Assembly (NCBI RefSeq): GCF_934668725.1
Contig: NZ_CAKUOF010000004.1
Span: 62,001-126,000, forward strand
DNA from: an uncultured Dysgonomonas sp.
Lineage (GTDB): Bacteria > Bacteroidota > Bacteroidia > Bacteroidales > Dysgonomonadaceae
DNA: 64,000 bases
Direction: 5' to 3'
Part shown: in pieces, positions 41,455-49,706 of the stretch
Layout: each line of letters starts with the position of its first letter
Position numbering within the stretch: position 1 is the first letter of the stretch
Position numbers and translations under genes: made by a program
Notes under the pieces: model-generated
The model's input: only the letters and a program-made list of their open reading frames with translations
Told to the model about the DNA's origin: nothing
Databases searched by the model: none

Positions 41455-42233
41455 TATGATATCTTATCTTCTATAAGCTTATAAGTATGCTCAAACTTAT
41501 GTCCTTTCTTTAGCGCCCATTCGATAAACTTGCCTAACCTGTCAATCATTTTTTGATCGGTGTTCTTGGTCACGTAAAAAGGGAAGTTGTATTTCGATTT
41601 GGGGCCTATCGGCATGAACTCCCAGGGATGAAAATATACATTCAGGTAACCGTCTTTCTTTAAGGTTCGGCCTGCTAAAGCACAATATAAGGATAGCGGC
41701 AGATTGTGAAATGAAATCCAGAAAAGAGGAAACCTGATCAGTGGTGTAACAGAGGCCGGAATCTGCCATACACCTTCACGCATAAAGTAGGTGCGGGGTT
41801 CATTCAGCTTATTATACCTTCCCGGCAAATAAGTCGGATTAATAGATGAGTTATAGATATATCCTGCATTATATACTTCTTCTTCGGGAACAGGCATCAT
41901 ACGAGCCATACGGTATCCTTTGACGGAAGTGTTTCCGATTTGTTCAAGAATCTCTTTGGATTGCTTCAGATGTTCGGGTTTGAAGTGATCGTGATACAGA
42001 CCATGCGAAGCCAGTTCATGTCCTTCCGAAACAATCCTCGTAACGATGTCTTGGGCATTCTGGGCGAAGTTGGCCGTAGTATAGAATGTGGCAATTATAT
42101 TATGCTTTTTCAGTAAGTCGAGTATCTTTGTTGTGCCCTCTTTTGAGATTTGGATCTGATCGGTAAAAGGAATCGGATCACCGTACTCTTTGGGCATTTC
42201 AAACTCTTCAATATCAAAACTTAATAAGATCAT
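41454..42233 (-). CDS. Polysaccharide deacetylase family protein
   Basis: This 259 aa NodB-fold protein removes N- or O-acetyl groups from glycans. Seen are the first-strand SFDIEEF with the catalytic base Asp, ATFYTTANF, and GHELASHGLYHDHF with metal-binding His residues (SHGLxHD rather than the common HTxxH). FHPWEF near the C-terminus is typical of the DUF3473-type deacetylases. Without signal peptide, it probably works in the cytoplasm on a lipid-linked sugar. It overlaps the GT2 gene by 4 nt, the third gene of the operon. Confidence 0.87.
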   Translation of the reverse strand: MILLSFDIEEFEMPKEYGDPIPFTDQIQISKEGTTKILDLLKKHNIIATFYTTANFAQNAQDIVTRIVSEGHELASHGLYHDHFKPEHLKQSKEILEQIGNTSVKGYRMARMMPVPEEEVYNAGYIYNSSINPTYLPGRYNKLNEPRTYFMREGVWQIPASVTPLIRFPLFWISFHNLPLSLYCALAGRTLKKDGYLNVYFHPWEFMPIGPKSKYNFPFYVTKNTDQKMIDRLGKFIEWALKKGHKFEHTYKLIEDKIS

Positions 42234-43186
42234 CTTCTTTCGTTATTTTGTTGATATAAATTGGTGTCTCTTATAATGTAAGTAGGGTAGCCTTTTGAGA
42301 GATTAAATATCTGTCCTATATACAAACCTATAATTCCCAGTACAAATAGCTGAAAACCTCCAAGAAAAGATACAATACTAATCATCGAAGCCCATCCGGC
42401 TAAAGGATGTCCGAAAAAGAAGCTGATCAGTGCATATGGAATCATAAACACCAGCGATATGAAAGCAATGACAAACCCGACATACAAGGCTATATGCAGA
42501 GGTTTGGTGCTGAATGATAGAATCCCTTGAACGGCAAGATTCATCATCTTCTTGAAGGTGTATTTGGTACTTCCGTATAATCTTTGATGAGGCATGTAGT
42601 CAATGCGATATTGTTTGAATCCCATCCATTTGACTAATCCACGCATAAATAACTCACCACCCTTTATATTGGAGATGACCTTCTTGGCACTTTTATCAAT
42701 TAATCTGAAGTCTGCGGTTCCTTCCTCAAGCTCGATTTCTGAAAAGTGGTTTAATACTTTATAAAATAGCGAAGAGCTTTTTCTCTTCATCTTCGAAAGT
42801 CCCTTATCTTCGAGTCTTCGGGTATAGACAATGTCATAGCCTTCTTCCCATTTTTGAATAAATTGAGGTAACATCTCAGGTGGATGTTGCATATCGGCAT
42901 CCATCGAAATAATGCAGTCACCCGTTGCGTGGTCAATTCCAGCTCTCAGAGCATTCTGATGCCCAAAGTTACGGGAGAATTCTATGTAGAATAATTCCGG
43001 GTCGGATTTACATAACTCATCAATTATTTCCATCGAATTGTCGGAACTACCATCGTTAACTATGATGATCTCTTTGCCGTAAGGTAATTCGTCTAAATTA
43101 TCATGTATAGCTTTGATAACAATAGGTAAATTTGCAGCCTCATTGTAGCTGCAAAGTATAATTGATATTTTCTTTTTATAGCTCAT
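42230..43186 (-). CDS. Family 2 glycosyltransferase, GtrB/DPM1-like
   Basis: The 318 aa protein has a GT-A domain (IILCSYNEAANLP near the start, SMDADMQHPPEML with the DxD metal site) and two C-terminal membrane helices (about 230-300). This layout is that of polyprenyl-phosphate glucosyl/mannosyl transferases (GtrB, ArnC). It probably makes a polyprenyl-phosphate sugar that the neighbouring GT87-type enzyme uses. It overlaps GT87-like by 11 nt and the deacetylase by 4 nt. Confidence 0.9.
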   Translation of the reverse strand: MSYKKKISIILCSYNEAANLPIVIKAIHDNLDELPYGKEIIIVNDGSSDNSMEIIDELCKSDPELFYIEFSRNFGHQNALRAGIDHATGDCIISMDADMQHPPEMLPQFIQKWEEGYDIVYTRRLEDKGLSKMKRKSSSLFYKVLNHFSEIELEEGTADFRLIDKSAKKVISNIKGGELFMRGLVKWMGFKQYRIDYMPHQRLYGSTKYTFKKMMNLAVQGILSFSTKPLHIALYVGFVIAFISLVFMIPYALISFFFGHPLAGWASMISIVSFLGGFQLFVLGIIGLYIGQIFNLSKGYPTYIIRDTNLYQQNNERR

Positions 43187-44354
43187 CTGGATTGGATAGT
43201 TTTATAATGCCCCGTGATGTTATTATTTGATAGACAAGAATTAACCAAACCGCTAAGCAGGGTAAAGCTTTTAGAGAATATCTCTTAAAGATGTCCACTC
43301 TTATACTTCTGGGAAGTAGATGGGATGTTGTAATCCATGTCCAGAAAATAGTAAATAATAATAAGAAAATTACCCATTTCTTATTTGGTTCCTCTTGTAA
43401 AAAGAACCAAATGGAAACGCCGGTTAAAGCTATTATGTAGGTTTCAGATTCGGAGCCGGTGCTGAATAAAACCATGAATAAGAGGGTCGATGCCAATATT
43501 CCTAACTGATATGTTAATTGTCCGTATTTCTCCGTCTTGATATACTGTAATCCAAATAATATAATACCGGGAATTATAACATATAGAGCGGAAGCATCCA
43601 TAATGTTGAATATTCTTCTGACTAACCCGATTGCGGACATATCTTGCGAGAAGTTTGTCATATTCTCAATACTTTTATCAGAGAGTGATGCATACCAATC
43701 ATAATAGCTTTGAATAATAAATTCGGGTGATGATATAAGCATTGGTAAGACAAAGAAAACTGCAGCCCAGAAAAATAAGTAGGCTATGAATTTACCTTTA
43801 TGTTTCGAAAAGAAAAAGAAACTCAATCCTACAATTCCATATAATTTAATAAATACGCCAAGCATAATAAAGCATGCAGCCCAAAAATCTTTTTCTTTTC
43901 GTATAAACAGAAAACTGCCTATTATGAGTGCTGCAATTAGCCCGTTTGTCTGTGAATTCATTATGCATGTATACAGCTGAATTAATACGATATAAAAAAA
44001 TAAATACATCTTTCTCCATTGAATAGGCAAGTAATAGAATGCTATAAACAGGCATAAGCCCATTGAGACATTCCAGAGTAGAACTCCTATTTGATCGGGT
44101 AAAAATGTAAAAGGGGCAATGATTAAACTGAAAAAAGGCCCGTAATGATTAGAATCGTGATATTCTGACGGATATGCTGTATATAAATTTATTTGTTGTA
44201 TGGTGTGATTAAAAACACCTTTAAATATCAGATAATTATTGTGTATTTTACTTCCTTTTAAAGAGCCTATAACTCCAAGAATGATCCAAATGAAAAGAAG
44301 GAATCTTTTATCGGAAAATATAGGTTTCCGGAAAAAAATAATGAGGCTGTTCAT
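43176..44354 (-). CDS. Membrane glycosyltransferase, GT87/DUF2029-like
   Basis: The 392 aa protein has about ten hydrophobic helices. An early extracytoplasmic loop contains the sequence YPSEYHDSNHYGPFFSLIIAPF, resembling the acidic-loop region of C-type (polyprenyl-phosphate-sugar dependent) transferases. The family assignment is from overall organisation; identity to known members is uncertain. First gene of the GT87-GT2-deacetylase operon with a -7 box at 44401-44408. The operon likely decorates a cell-envelope glycan or glycolipid; no flippase is adjacent. Confidence 0.72.
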   Translation of the reverse strand: MNSLIIFFRKPIFSDKRFLLFIWIILGVIGSLKGSKIHNNYLIFKGVFNHTIQQINLYTAYPSEYHDSNHYGPFFSLIIAPFTFLPDQIGVLLWNVSMGLCLFIAFYYLPIQWRKMYLFFYIVLIQLYTCIMNSQTNGLIAALIIGSFLFIRKEKDFWAACFIMLGVFIKLYGIVGLSFFFFSKHKGKFIAYLFFWAAVFFVLPMLISSPEFIIQSYYDWYASLSDKSIENMTNFSQDMSAIGLVRRIFNIMDASALYVIIPGIILFGLQYIKTEKYGQLTYQLGILASTLLFMVLFSTGSESETYIIALTGVSIWFFLQEEPNKKWVIFLLLFTIFWTWITTSHLLPRSIRVDIFKRYSLKALPCLAVWLILVYQIITSRGIIKLSNPDEL

Positions 44355-44400
44355 TTTACAGGTGCGTTATTTATAGTAAATTATTTTGTTTTAAAGACTG

Positions 44401-44408
44401 CAAATTTA
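44401..44408 (-). promoter_or_regulatory. Bacteroidota -7 box, glycan operon
   Basis: Minus-strand TAAATTTG lies 46 nt before the GT87-like start. Confidence 0.5.
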
Positions 44409-44484
44409 ACTAAAATAGATCAATTAATTTAAGAACATAGCTTATTTAATTATATCCATTCAAACGATAATCAAAATTAGCTGT

Positions 44485-44512
44485 GATAAAATATTGTGCA
44501 AAATATTTTATC
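44485..44512. repeat. Perfect 28-bp inverted repeat upstream of gap
   Basis: Arms GATAAAATATT and AATATTTTATC (11 bp each) flank GTGCAA. It lies about 160 nt above the gap -7 box, which fits an operator or activator site. Confidence 0.6.
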
Positions 44513-44671
44513 TATAGAAGTGTAATGTTCGTAATCAGTTTTCATTTTATTCTGTAAAGTAAATATTGCAAAATTGTACAAGTGTAAAAATCAATATCAG
44601 ATTATAATAAAGAGGTTGGTCTTATATGTAATTTTGACAAGGAATAATTAGCTAAAAATATAATTTTTTCG

Positions 44672-44679
44672 TATTTTTG
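44672..44679 (+). promoter_or_regulatory. Bacteroidota -7 box, gap
   Basis: TATTTTTG lies 118 nt before the gap start. The expected TTTG element is not evident. Confidence 0.5.
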
Positions 44680-44797
44680 TGAACCTCAAAATGAACAAAG
44701 TTAAGTTGTCATTTTGATGATTGTAACACACATAAAGTGTACTTATTAAGTTAAATTCGGATTAATAAATTTTTTAACCCATAAAAATTTTAATAAA

Positions 44798-45802
44798 ATG
44801 ATTAAAGTAGGTATTAATGGTTTCGGACGTATTGGTCGTCTTGTTTTCCGTGCAGCTCAAGGTAGAAATGATATTCAAGTAGTTGGTATCAATGACCTTA
44901 TCGATGTAGAATACATGGCTTATATGCTACGTTATGATACAATCCACGGAAGATTTAACGGAACTGTTGAGATTAAAGACGGTAAATTAGTTGTTAACGG
45001 TAATGCAATTCGCGTAACTGCTGAAAAGAATCCTGCTGACCTAAAATGGAATGAAGTTGGTGCCGAGTATATTGTTGAATCAACAGGTCTTTTCCTTGAA
45101 AAAGGTAAAGCTCAAGGTCACATCGATGCTGGTGCTAAATATGTAGTTATGTCTGCTCCATCTAAAGACGATACTCCAATGTTCGTTTGTGGTGTGAATG
45201 ATGATAAATATGTAAAAGGAACTCAATTTGTTTCTAATGCATCTTGTACTACTAACTGTTTGGCTCCTATTGCTAAAGTATTGAATGATAAATTCGGTAT
45301 TGTAGAAGCGTTAATGACTACAGTGCATGCTACAACTGCTACTCAAAAAACAGTTGACGGACCTTCTGCTAAAGACTGGAGAGGTGGACGTGCTGCTGCC
45401 GGTAACATTATCCCATCTTCTACAGGTGCAGCTAAAGCTGTAGGTAAAGTTATTCCTGAATTGAATGGAAAACTTACAGGTATGGCTTTCCGTGTTCCAA
45501 CTTTGGACGTTTCCGTAGTTGACTTAACAGCTCGTTTAGCAAAAGAAACTTCTTATGCTGATATTTGTGCTGCTATGAAATCTGCTGCTGACGGTGAGTT
45601 GAAAGGTATCCTAGGATATACTGACGAAGAAGTAGTATCTGCAGACTTTATCGGAGATGCTCGTACTTCAATCTTTGATGCTAAAGCAGGTATCCAATTG
45701 AGCCCAACATTCGTAAAAGTTGTTAGCTGGTATGACAATGAGTGGGGTTACTCAAACAAAGTTCTTGAGCTTATCGCTAAGATGGCTAAAGTAAACGGTT
45801 GA
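44798..45802 (+). CDS. gap: Glyceraldehyde-3-phosphate dehydrogenase, type I
   Basis: This glycolytic enzyme oxidises glyceraldehyde-3-phosphate to 1,3-bisphosphoglycerate with NAD+. The 334 aa protein shows NGFGRIGRLVFR for the NAD Rossmann fold, the catalytic Cys150 in SNASCTTNCLAP, the base His in TTVHATTATQ, and SWYDNEWGYSNKV near the end. Codon use and base composition suggest high expression. It is flanked downstream by a perfect bidirectional terminator. Confidence 0.98.
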   Translation: MIKVGINGFGRIGRLVFRAAQGRNDIQVVGINDLIDVEYMAYMLRYDTIHGRFNGTVEIKDGKLVVNGNAIRVTAEKNPADLKWNEVGAEYIVESTGLFLEKGKAQGHIDAGAKYVVMSAPSKDDTPMFVCGVNDDKYVKGTQFVSNASCTTNCLAPIAKVLNDKFGIVEALMTTVHATTATQKTVDGPSAKDWRGGRAAAGNIIPSSTGAAKAVGKVIPELNGKLTGMAFRVPTLDVSVVDLTARLAKETSYADICAAMKSAADGELKGILGYTDEEVVSADFIGDARTSIFDAKAGIQLSPTFVKVVSWYDNEWGYSNKVLELIAKMAKVNG

Positions 45803-45830
45803 TTAGATTAAAGAAATCAAACCAATATAT

Positions 45831-45865
45831 AAAAAAGGCAGAAACTTTAAGTTTCTGCCTTTTTT
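45831..45865. terminator. Bidirectional terminator, gap / rhamnosidase
   Basis: Perfect 17-bp arms around a single T. AAAAAAGGCAGAAACTT on one side gives T tracts on both strands. It serves both converging genes. Confidence 0.92.
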
Positions 45866-45888
45866 ATTGGGCAATATTTCTGTTGGTA

Positions 45889-48537
45889 TCATTTTATTAT
45901 CTCTCTTAATTCGAGGTTGTAAGTACCGGCAGGTAGCTCCATTGTTTTGTCTCCTTCTATATTTTCCGGTAAATGTAATGTCGCAGAACTATTAGCGGGA
46001 ATTACCAGGCGGTAGAGTATCTGTCTATCTGTACGTTTCCATGACGATACAATCTCTCCATAAGGAGAAATATGCTTGGCTTCAAATTGATCAAGTCGTT
46101 TTACAAAATTAGGGCGAAGTTGTATATGTTTAAATCCGGCTTTCTCTTCATCGGGAAATAAGCCTCCCAGGGCTTTGTACATCCATGCATTGATATCTCC
46201 AAACATAATATGATTCATTGAAATATCATTCTCCGCATCAATATTCCAGTTTTCATATAGAGTTGTCGCTCCATTCACCATCCACCATCCCCACGATGGA
46301 TATGTTTCTTGTGCAGCAATAGTATAAGCAGCATCAGCATAACCATTTTCAGAAAGAGCATGAAGAAGAGCCTTTGCTCCTAAAATACCGGTGTCTATAT
46401 GAAAATTGTCTTCTTTAACTCTTTCATATAGATTTTCAGCAACTTTAGACTTGAGTTTTTCAGGTACAACTCCCCAATAAAGAGGTGCCGCAAGTTCAGT
46501 TTGCGATCCGGAGCAATATATTCCAGTTTTCGTATTTAGGAACTTTTTATTAATTGCATGGCGTATTTTTTTAGCGAGACGGGTATAATGCTCATAATCA
46601 TGTTTTCTTCCAAACATTTTAGCGGCATGGGCAAGTATGGTTACATCCTTGTAATAATATAGGGACGAAGTTAACTCTTTATTACTAACTGTTTTTACAG
46701 GAACCCAATCTCCAAGTCCCCAATCTGTAGTTCCGTGAGGACTGATTGATGTAATATAATCAACATACCGTTTTATATTTCCGTACATACTACGAAGTAA
46801 TCGGTTATCTCCATAAAATAAATAAATCTCCCAAGGGATTATAGCTACGGCACTAGTCCAGTCCGGCCCATTTCCCCAATCATACCCCCAGCCGTGAGTG
46901 GGCACAATACTAGGTAAAACTCCATTTGTTTTTTGTTCATCTTTGAAGTCGTTCATCCATTTCTCATAAAGGGTGATGGCATCATAGCTGTATAAACCCG
47001 TTTCAATCGCAATATGCGAATCGCCCGTCCATCCGTTTTTTTCACGTTGAGGGCAGTCTGTCGGATAGCCAAAAAGGTTTGATAGGTATGAGTTATTTGT
47101 AGCCTTCCATATCTTATTGAGTGTCGGATTAGATGAACTAATACTGCCTATTTGAGGAACATCACTATGTAATTCTAAAGCAGTGATACTTTCTTGGCTT
47201 AAGTCAATTGGTTTTGATGACGTAATTTCTACATATTGAAAGCCTTTGTAATTAAATTTCGGAGAGAAGGTCTCTTTAAATCCTCCCCCTTTAAGAATAA
47301 AAATATCAGTCTGAAAAGGATCGCTGGTATCAGTCGGACGGTAATGTACGTCTATGTTTGATATATCGACTCTGCCGTCAGGGTATAGTCGTTCGCCATG
47401 CTTTATGTGTAATCTCGTATCTTTATCTCCCTGTACTCGTATCTCTATAATTCCTGCAATATTCTTGGCGAAACTAAATACGTAGCACGTATCGTTCTTC
47501 TTGTCTATGTTGGTTGGTTCTAATCTCTCGGTAATACGTATAGGGTATAGTTGCTGACTAACAATTAAAGGAGAAGGCGCTTGTGTTATAACAGCCGGTA
47601 GCCATTCTGATGTATTTAAGCCCGGCATATCCCATCCCTCAATTTCTCTACGGGCGTCGTAATGTTCGGCAGTGTATATACTGTTAAATATTATAGGACT
47701 TTCATGAATTTTCCAACTCTTATCCGAAACAATTGTTTCACTTGTACCATCTTCATAATTTATTCTGAAATTTACTATGAATTTTGGTCTTCCTCTCCAA
47801 TGAGCTTTATCGAAATCCCATACAGCTGTTGATTGATGATTATACCATCCATTTCCTAGTATTACTCCAAATGTGTTAGCACCATTTTGAAGTAATGGCG
47901 TTATGTCAAAAGTCGAATAAAGGTTTCGTTTATCAAACCGTGTATACATAGGATCCAGCATGCGGTCGCCAACCTTCAATCCATTAATGGATAGTTCATA
48001 TAGACCTGCTGCACTAATATAAGCGCGTGCAGATTTGATTTTCTTATTTTTATTAAGATCGATATCTTTTCTAAAGTAAAAAGTCGGTTTATAGTTGATA
48101 TCCTGACCATCAGAGATCCATTTACCTTTCCAATTATCTGAGGACATCAACCCTGTCTCGAAAGATGCAATATCAGATGGTTTTGATTGCATGTCTTTTT
48201 CATTCCAAACTATTACTTTCCAATAGTACTTAGTAAATGGCTTTAGAGAATCACCTTTGTAAGAGATAAGACAACTATCTGCATCTATTTTTTTCGTATC
48301 CCACACATCAGCTTTATTATTAGCTAGTTTCATAGAATCAGTACTTACCATTATCTGATAAGCAGTTTGTCTTTTTTCTGCCTGAGCTATTCTCCATGTC
48401 AATCGTGGTGAGGATGTATCTATTCCCAAAGGATTGTCTAGATGTTCGCACTGTAAGTTTACTGGTGGGCCTATCTTCTTTGTACAGGACGTAATGCAGC
48501 TACTAAAAATTATAAGGTAGATGTAAATATTTCTCAT
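45889..48537 (-). CDS. Alpha-L-rhamnosidase, GH78, lipoprotein
   Basis: The 882 aa protein hydrolyses terminal alpha-L-rhamnose from plant or microbial glycans. A lipobox CITSC (Cys18) places it on a membrane surface. The N-terminal Fn3-like region contains NPLGIDTSSPRLTWRI, then the beta-sandwich with KWISDGQDI and ISAAGLYELSINGLKVGDRMLDP, then the (alpha/alpha)6 catalytic barrel with DCPQREKNGWTGDSHIA carrying the acidic catalytic residues. No SusC/SusD pair or other polysaccharide genes are adjacent, so it is a lone enzyme rather than part of a visible utilisation locus. Confidence 0.95.
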   Translation of the reverse strand: MRNIYIYLIIFSSCITSCTKKIGPPVNLQCEHLDNPLGIDTSSPRLTWRIAQAEKRQTAYQIMVSTDSMKLANNKADVWDTKKIDADSCLISYKGDSLKPFTKYYWKVIVWNEKDMQSKPSDIASFETGLMSSDNWKGKWISDGQDINYKPTFYFRKDIDLNKNKKIKSARAYISAAGLYELSINGLKVGDRMLDPMYTRFDKRNLYSTFDITPLLQNGANTFGVILGNGWYNHQSTAVWDFDKAHWRGRPKFIVNFRINYEDGTSETIVSDKSWKIHESPIIFNSIYTAEHYDARREIEGWDMPGLNTSEWLPAVITQAPSPLIVSQQLYPIRITERLEPTNIDKKNDTCYVFSFAKNIAGIIEIRVQGDKDTRLHIKHGERLYPDGRVDISNIDVHYRPTDTSDPFQTDIFILKGGGFKETFSPKFNYKGFQYVEITSSKPIDLSQESITALELHSDVPQIGSISSSNPTLNKIWKATNNSYLSNLFGYPTDCPQREKNGWTGDSHIAIETGLYSYDAITLYEKWMNDFKDEQKTNGVLPSIVPTHGWGYDWGNGPDWTSAVAIIPWEIYLFYGDNRLLRSMYGNIKRYVDYITSISPHGTTDWGLGDWVPVKTVSNKELTSSLYYYKDVTILAHAAKMFGRKHDYEHYTRLAKKIRHAINKKFLNTKTGIYCSGSQTELAAPLYWGVVPEKLKSKVAENLYERVKEDNFHIDTGILGAKALLHALSENGYADAAYTIAAQETYPSWGWWMVNGATTLYENWNIDAENDISMNHIMFGDINAWMYKALGGLFPDEEKAGFKHIQLRPNFVKRLDQFEAKHISPYGEIVSSWKRTDRQILYRLVIPANSSATLHLPENIEGDKTMELPAGTYNLELREIIK

Positions 48538-48631
48538 GATAATTGATCAGGGTATTAAAGAAATCGATTGATTGTATGAGCCTTTGTTTTTTCGAAGATA
48601 ATCAATATTATAGGTTATTAAAAAGTTCGCT

Positions 48632-48685
48632 AAATAAAAAAACAAGAACATCCAGAAGTTTCGGATGTTCCTGTTTTTTTATTTG
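48632..48685. terminator. Terminator after atpG
   Basis: Long stem including GAACATCC/GGATGTTC with A and T tracts on both sides and one mismatch. It ends the ATP synthase operon on the minus strand. Confidence 0.9.
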
Positions 48686-48694
48686 AGATTAAGT

Positions 48695-49597
48695 CTACTT
48701 ATTTAAAGCAGATGCTCCGCCAATTATATCTAATAGCTGGTTAGTAATCGCAGCCTGACGGTTTTTGTTATACTCAATGGTCAGATCGCCAACTAACTCT
48801 TCTGCATTGTCGGTCGCAATTTGCATTGCAAGGCTACGTGCAGCATTTTCAGAAGCATTAGAGTCTAATAAAGCTGCAAATAAATTTGAAGCTAATACTT
48901 TTGGTATTAAATGCGATAGAAGTTCCATTCTCTCAGGTTCCAGGATGTAGTCAATACTTTGATTCAATGATATCGAATCAGTCTGAGTATTTTCCATCAC
49001 ACTATTCAAATCAAATGGTAAATAGATACTACTTTGTATTTGTTGTACTCCCATTGATTTAAAATGGGTATAAACTAAAATAATTTGATCTATTTCCCCA
49101 GATAAGAATCTGCCTACAAGCTCTTTTGATATTTTTAGAATCGTCGGAAAAGAAGGTCTATCTGTTAATTGTAAGAATTCAGTATTATTTTCAATCGTCA
49201 GATTCGATTTTTTTGCAAAGTCAATAATCTTTTTCCCAAAGGGATAAAGAATGATATTTTCTTTACCCACTGTGGTTATTGACTTAGATAATACAGATGA
49301 AAGCTCTTTAATTACATTCGCATTAAAACCTCCGCACAAACTTGAATTGGACGAAAAAGCCACAATAGCTATTTTTTTTATTTCCCTTTTTTGTGCATAA
49401 ACAGAGTCAATACTGCTGTCAGAAGCCAAAAGATTAGTCAGAATCTCATTCAACTTGGTAGAGTAAGGTAGAAAAGAATTTATTGCCTGCTGAGATTTTC
49501 TTAGCTTAGCAGTTGCAATCATCTTCATAGCCGAAGTTATTTTCTTCGTGCTTTTTACCGAATCTATCCTATCTTTTACTTCCTTCAATGATGCCAT
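48695..49597 (-). CDS. atpG: ATP synthase F1 gamma subunit
   Basis: The gamma subunit is the central rotor shaft of F1. I choose the start at 49597 (MASLKEVKDRIDSVKSTKKI), the usual gamma N-terminus; the open frame continues to 49627 with an unlikely extension. The 300 aa protein ends with RQAAITNQLLDIIGGASAL, the conserved C-terminal helix. It is the last gene of the operon, separated from atpA by 108 nt that holds two palindromes and a long hairpin. Confidence 0.95.
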   Translation of the reverse strand: MASLKEVKDRIDSVKSTKKITSAMKMIATAKLRKSQQAINSFLPYSTKLNEILTNLLASDSSIDSVYAQKREIKKIAIVAFSSNSSLCGGFNANVIKELSSVLSKSITTVGKENIILYPFGKKIIDFAKKSNLTIENNTEFLQLTDRPSFPTILKISKELVGRFLSGEIDQIILVYTHFKSMGVQQIQSSIYLPFDLNSVMENTQTDSISLNQSIDYILEPERMELLSHLIPKVLASNLFAALLDSNASENAARSLAMQIATDNAEELVGDLTIEYNKNRQAAITNQLLDIIGGASALNK

Positions 49598-49629
49598 AAC
49601 TGTGATAGTATTTAATAATATATTCACAA

Positions 49630-49681
49630 TTGTAGGGTTAAAGCCTGCGACCTTATGAAACTAGTTATTCACCCCTACAAC
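49630..49681. repeat. Long inverted repeat in atpA-atpG gap
   Basis: TTGTAGGG (from 49630) and CCCTACAA (to 49681) enclose about 36 nt that includes an AGGTC-type palindrome. In RNA this would form a two-part stem before atpG. Confidence 0.6.
49641..49653. repeat. AGGTC-type palindrome, atpG-proximal
   Basis: In gene orientation AGGTC GCA GGCTT: two changed positions, both still pairing as G-U in RNA. It lies 43 nt before atpG. Confidence 0.55.
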
Positions 49682-49693
49682 AGATATGTAAAA

Positions 49694-49706
49694 AGGTCTT
49701 AGACCT
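49694..49706. repeat. AGGTC-N3-GACCT palindrome after atpA stop
   Basis: Perfect copy, spacer TTA. It starts at the last base of the atpA TAA and is followed on the minus strand by five T, so it might act as a weak attenuator between atpA and atpG. Confidence 0.8.

Larger units (their letters stand above)
44355..44797. other. Divergent intergenic region, GT87-like / gap
   Basis: 443 nt without a gene. It holds the two divergent promoters and a perfect 11-bp inverted repeat at 44485-44512. A weak AAGAGGTTGGTCTT at 44610-44622 resembles the AGGTC element but is not symmetric. Confidence 0.55.

Noticed and set aside
49598..49627. Upstream start for atpG (10 extra residues)
   Set aside because: MASLKEVKDRI is the conserved gamma N-terminus; the extension is not conserved in the family.
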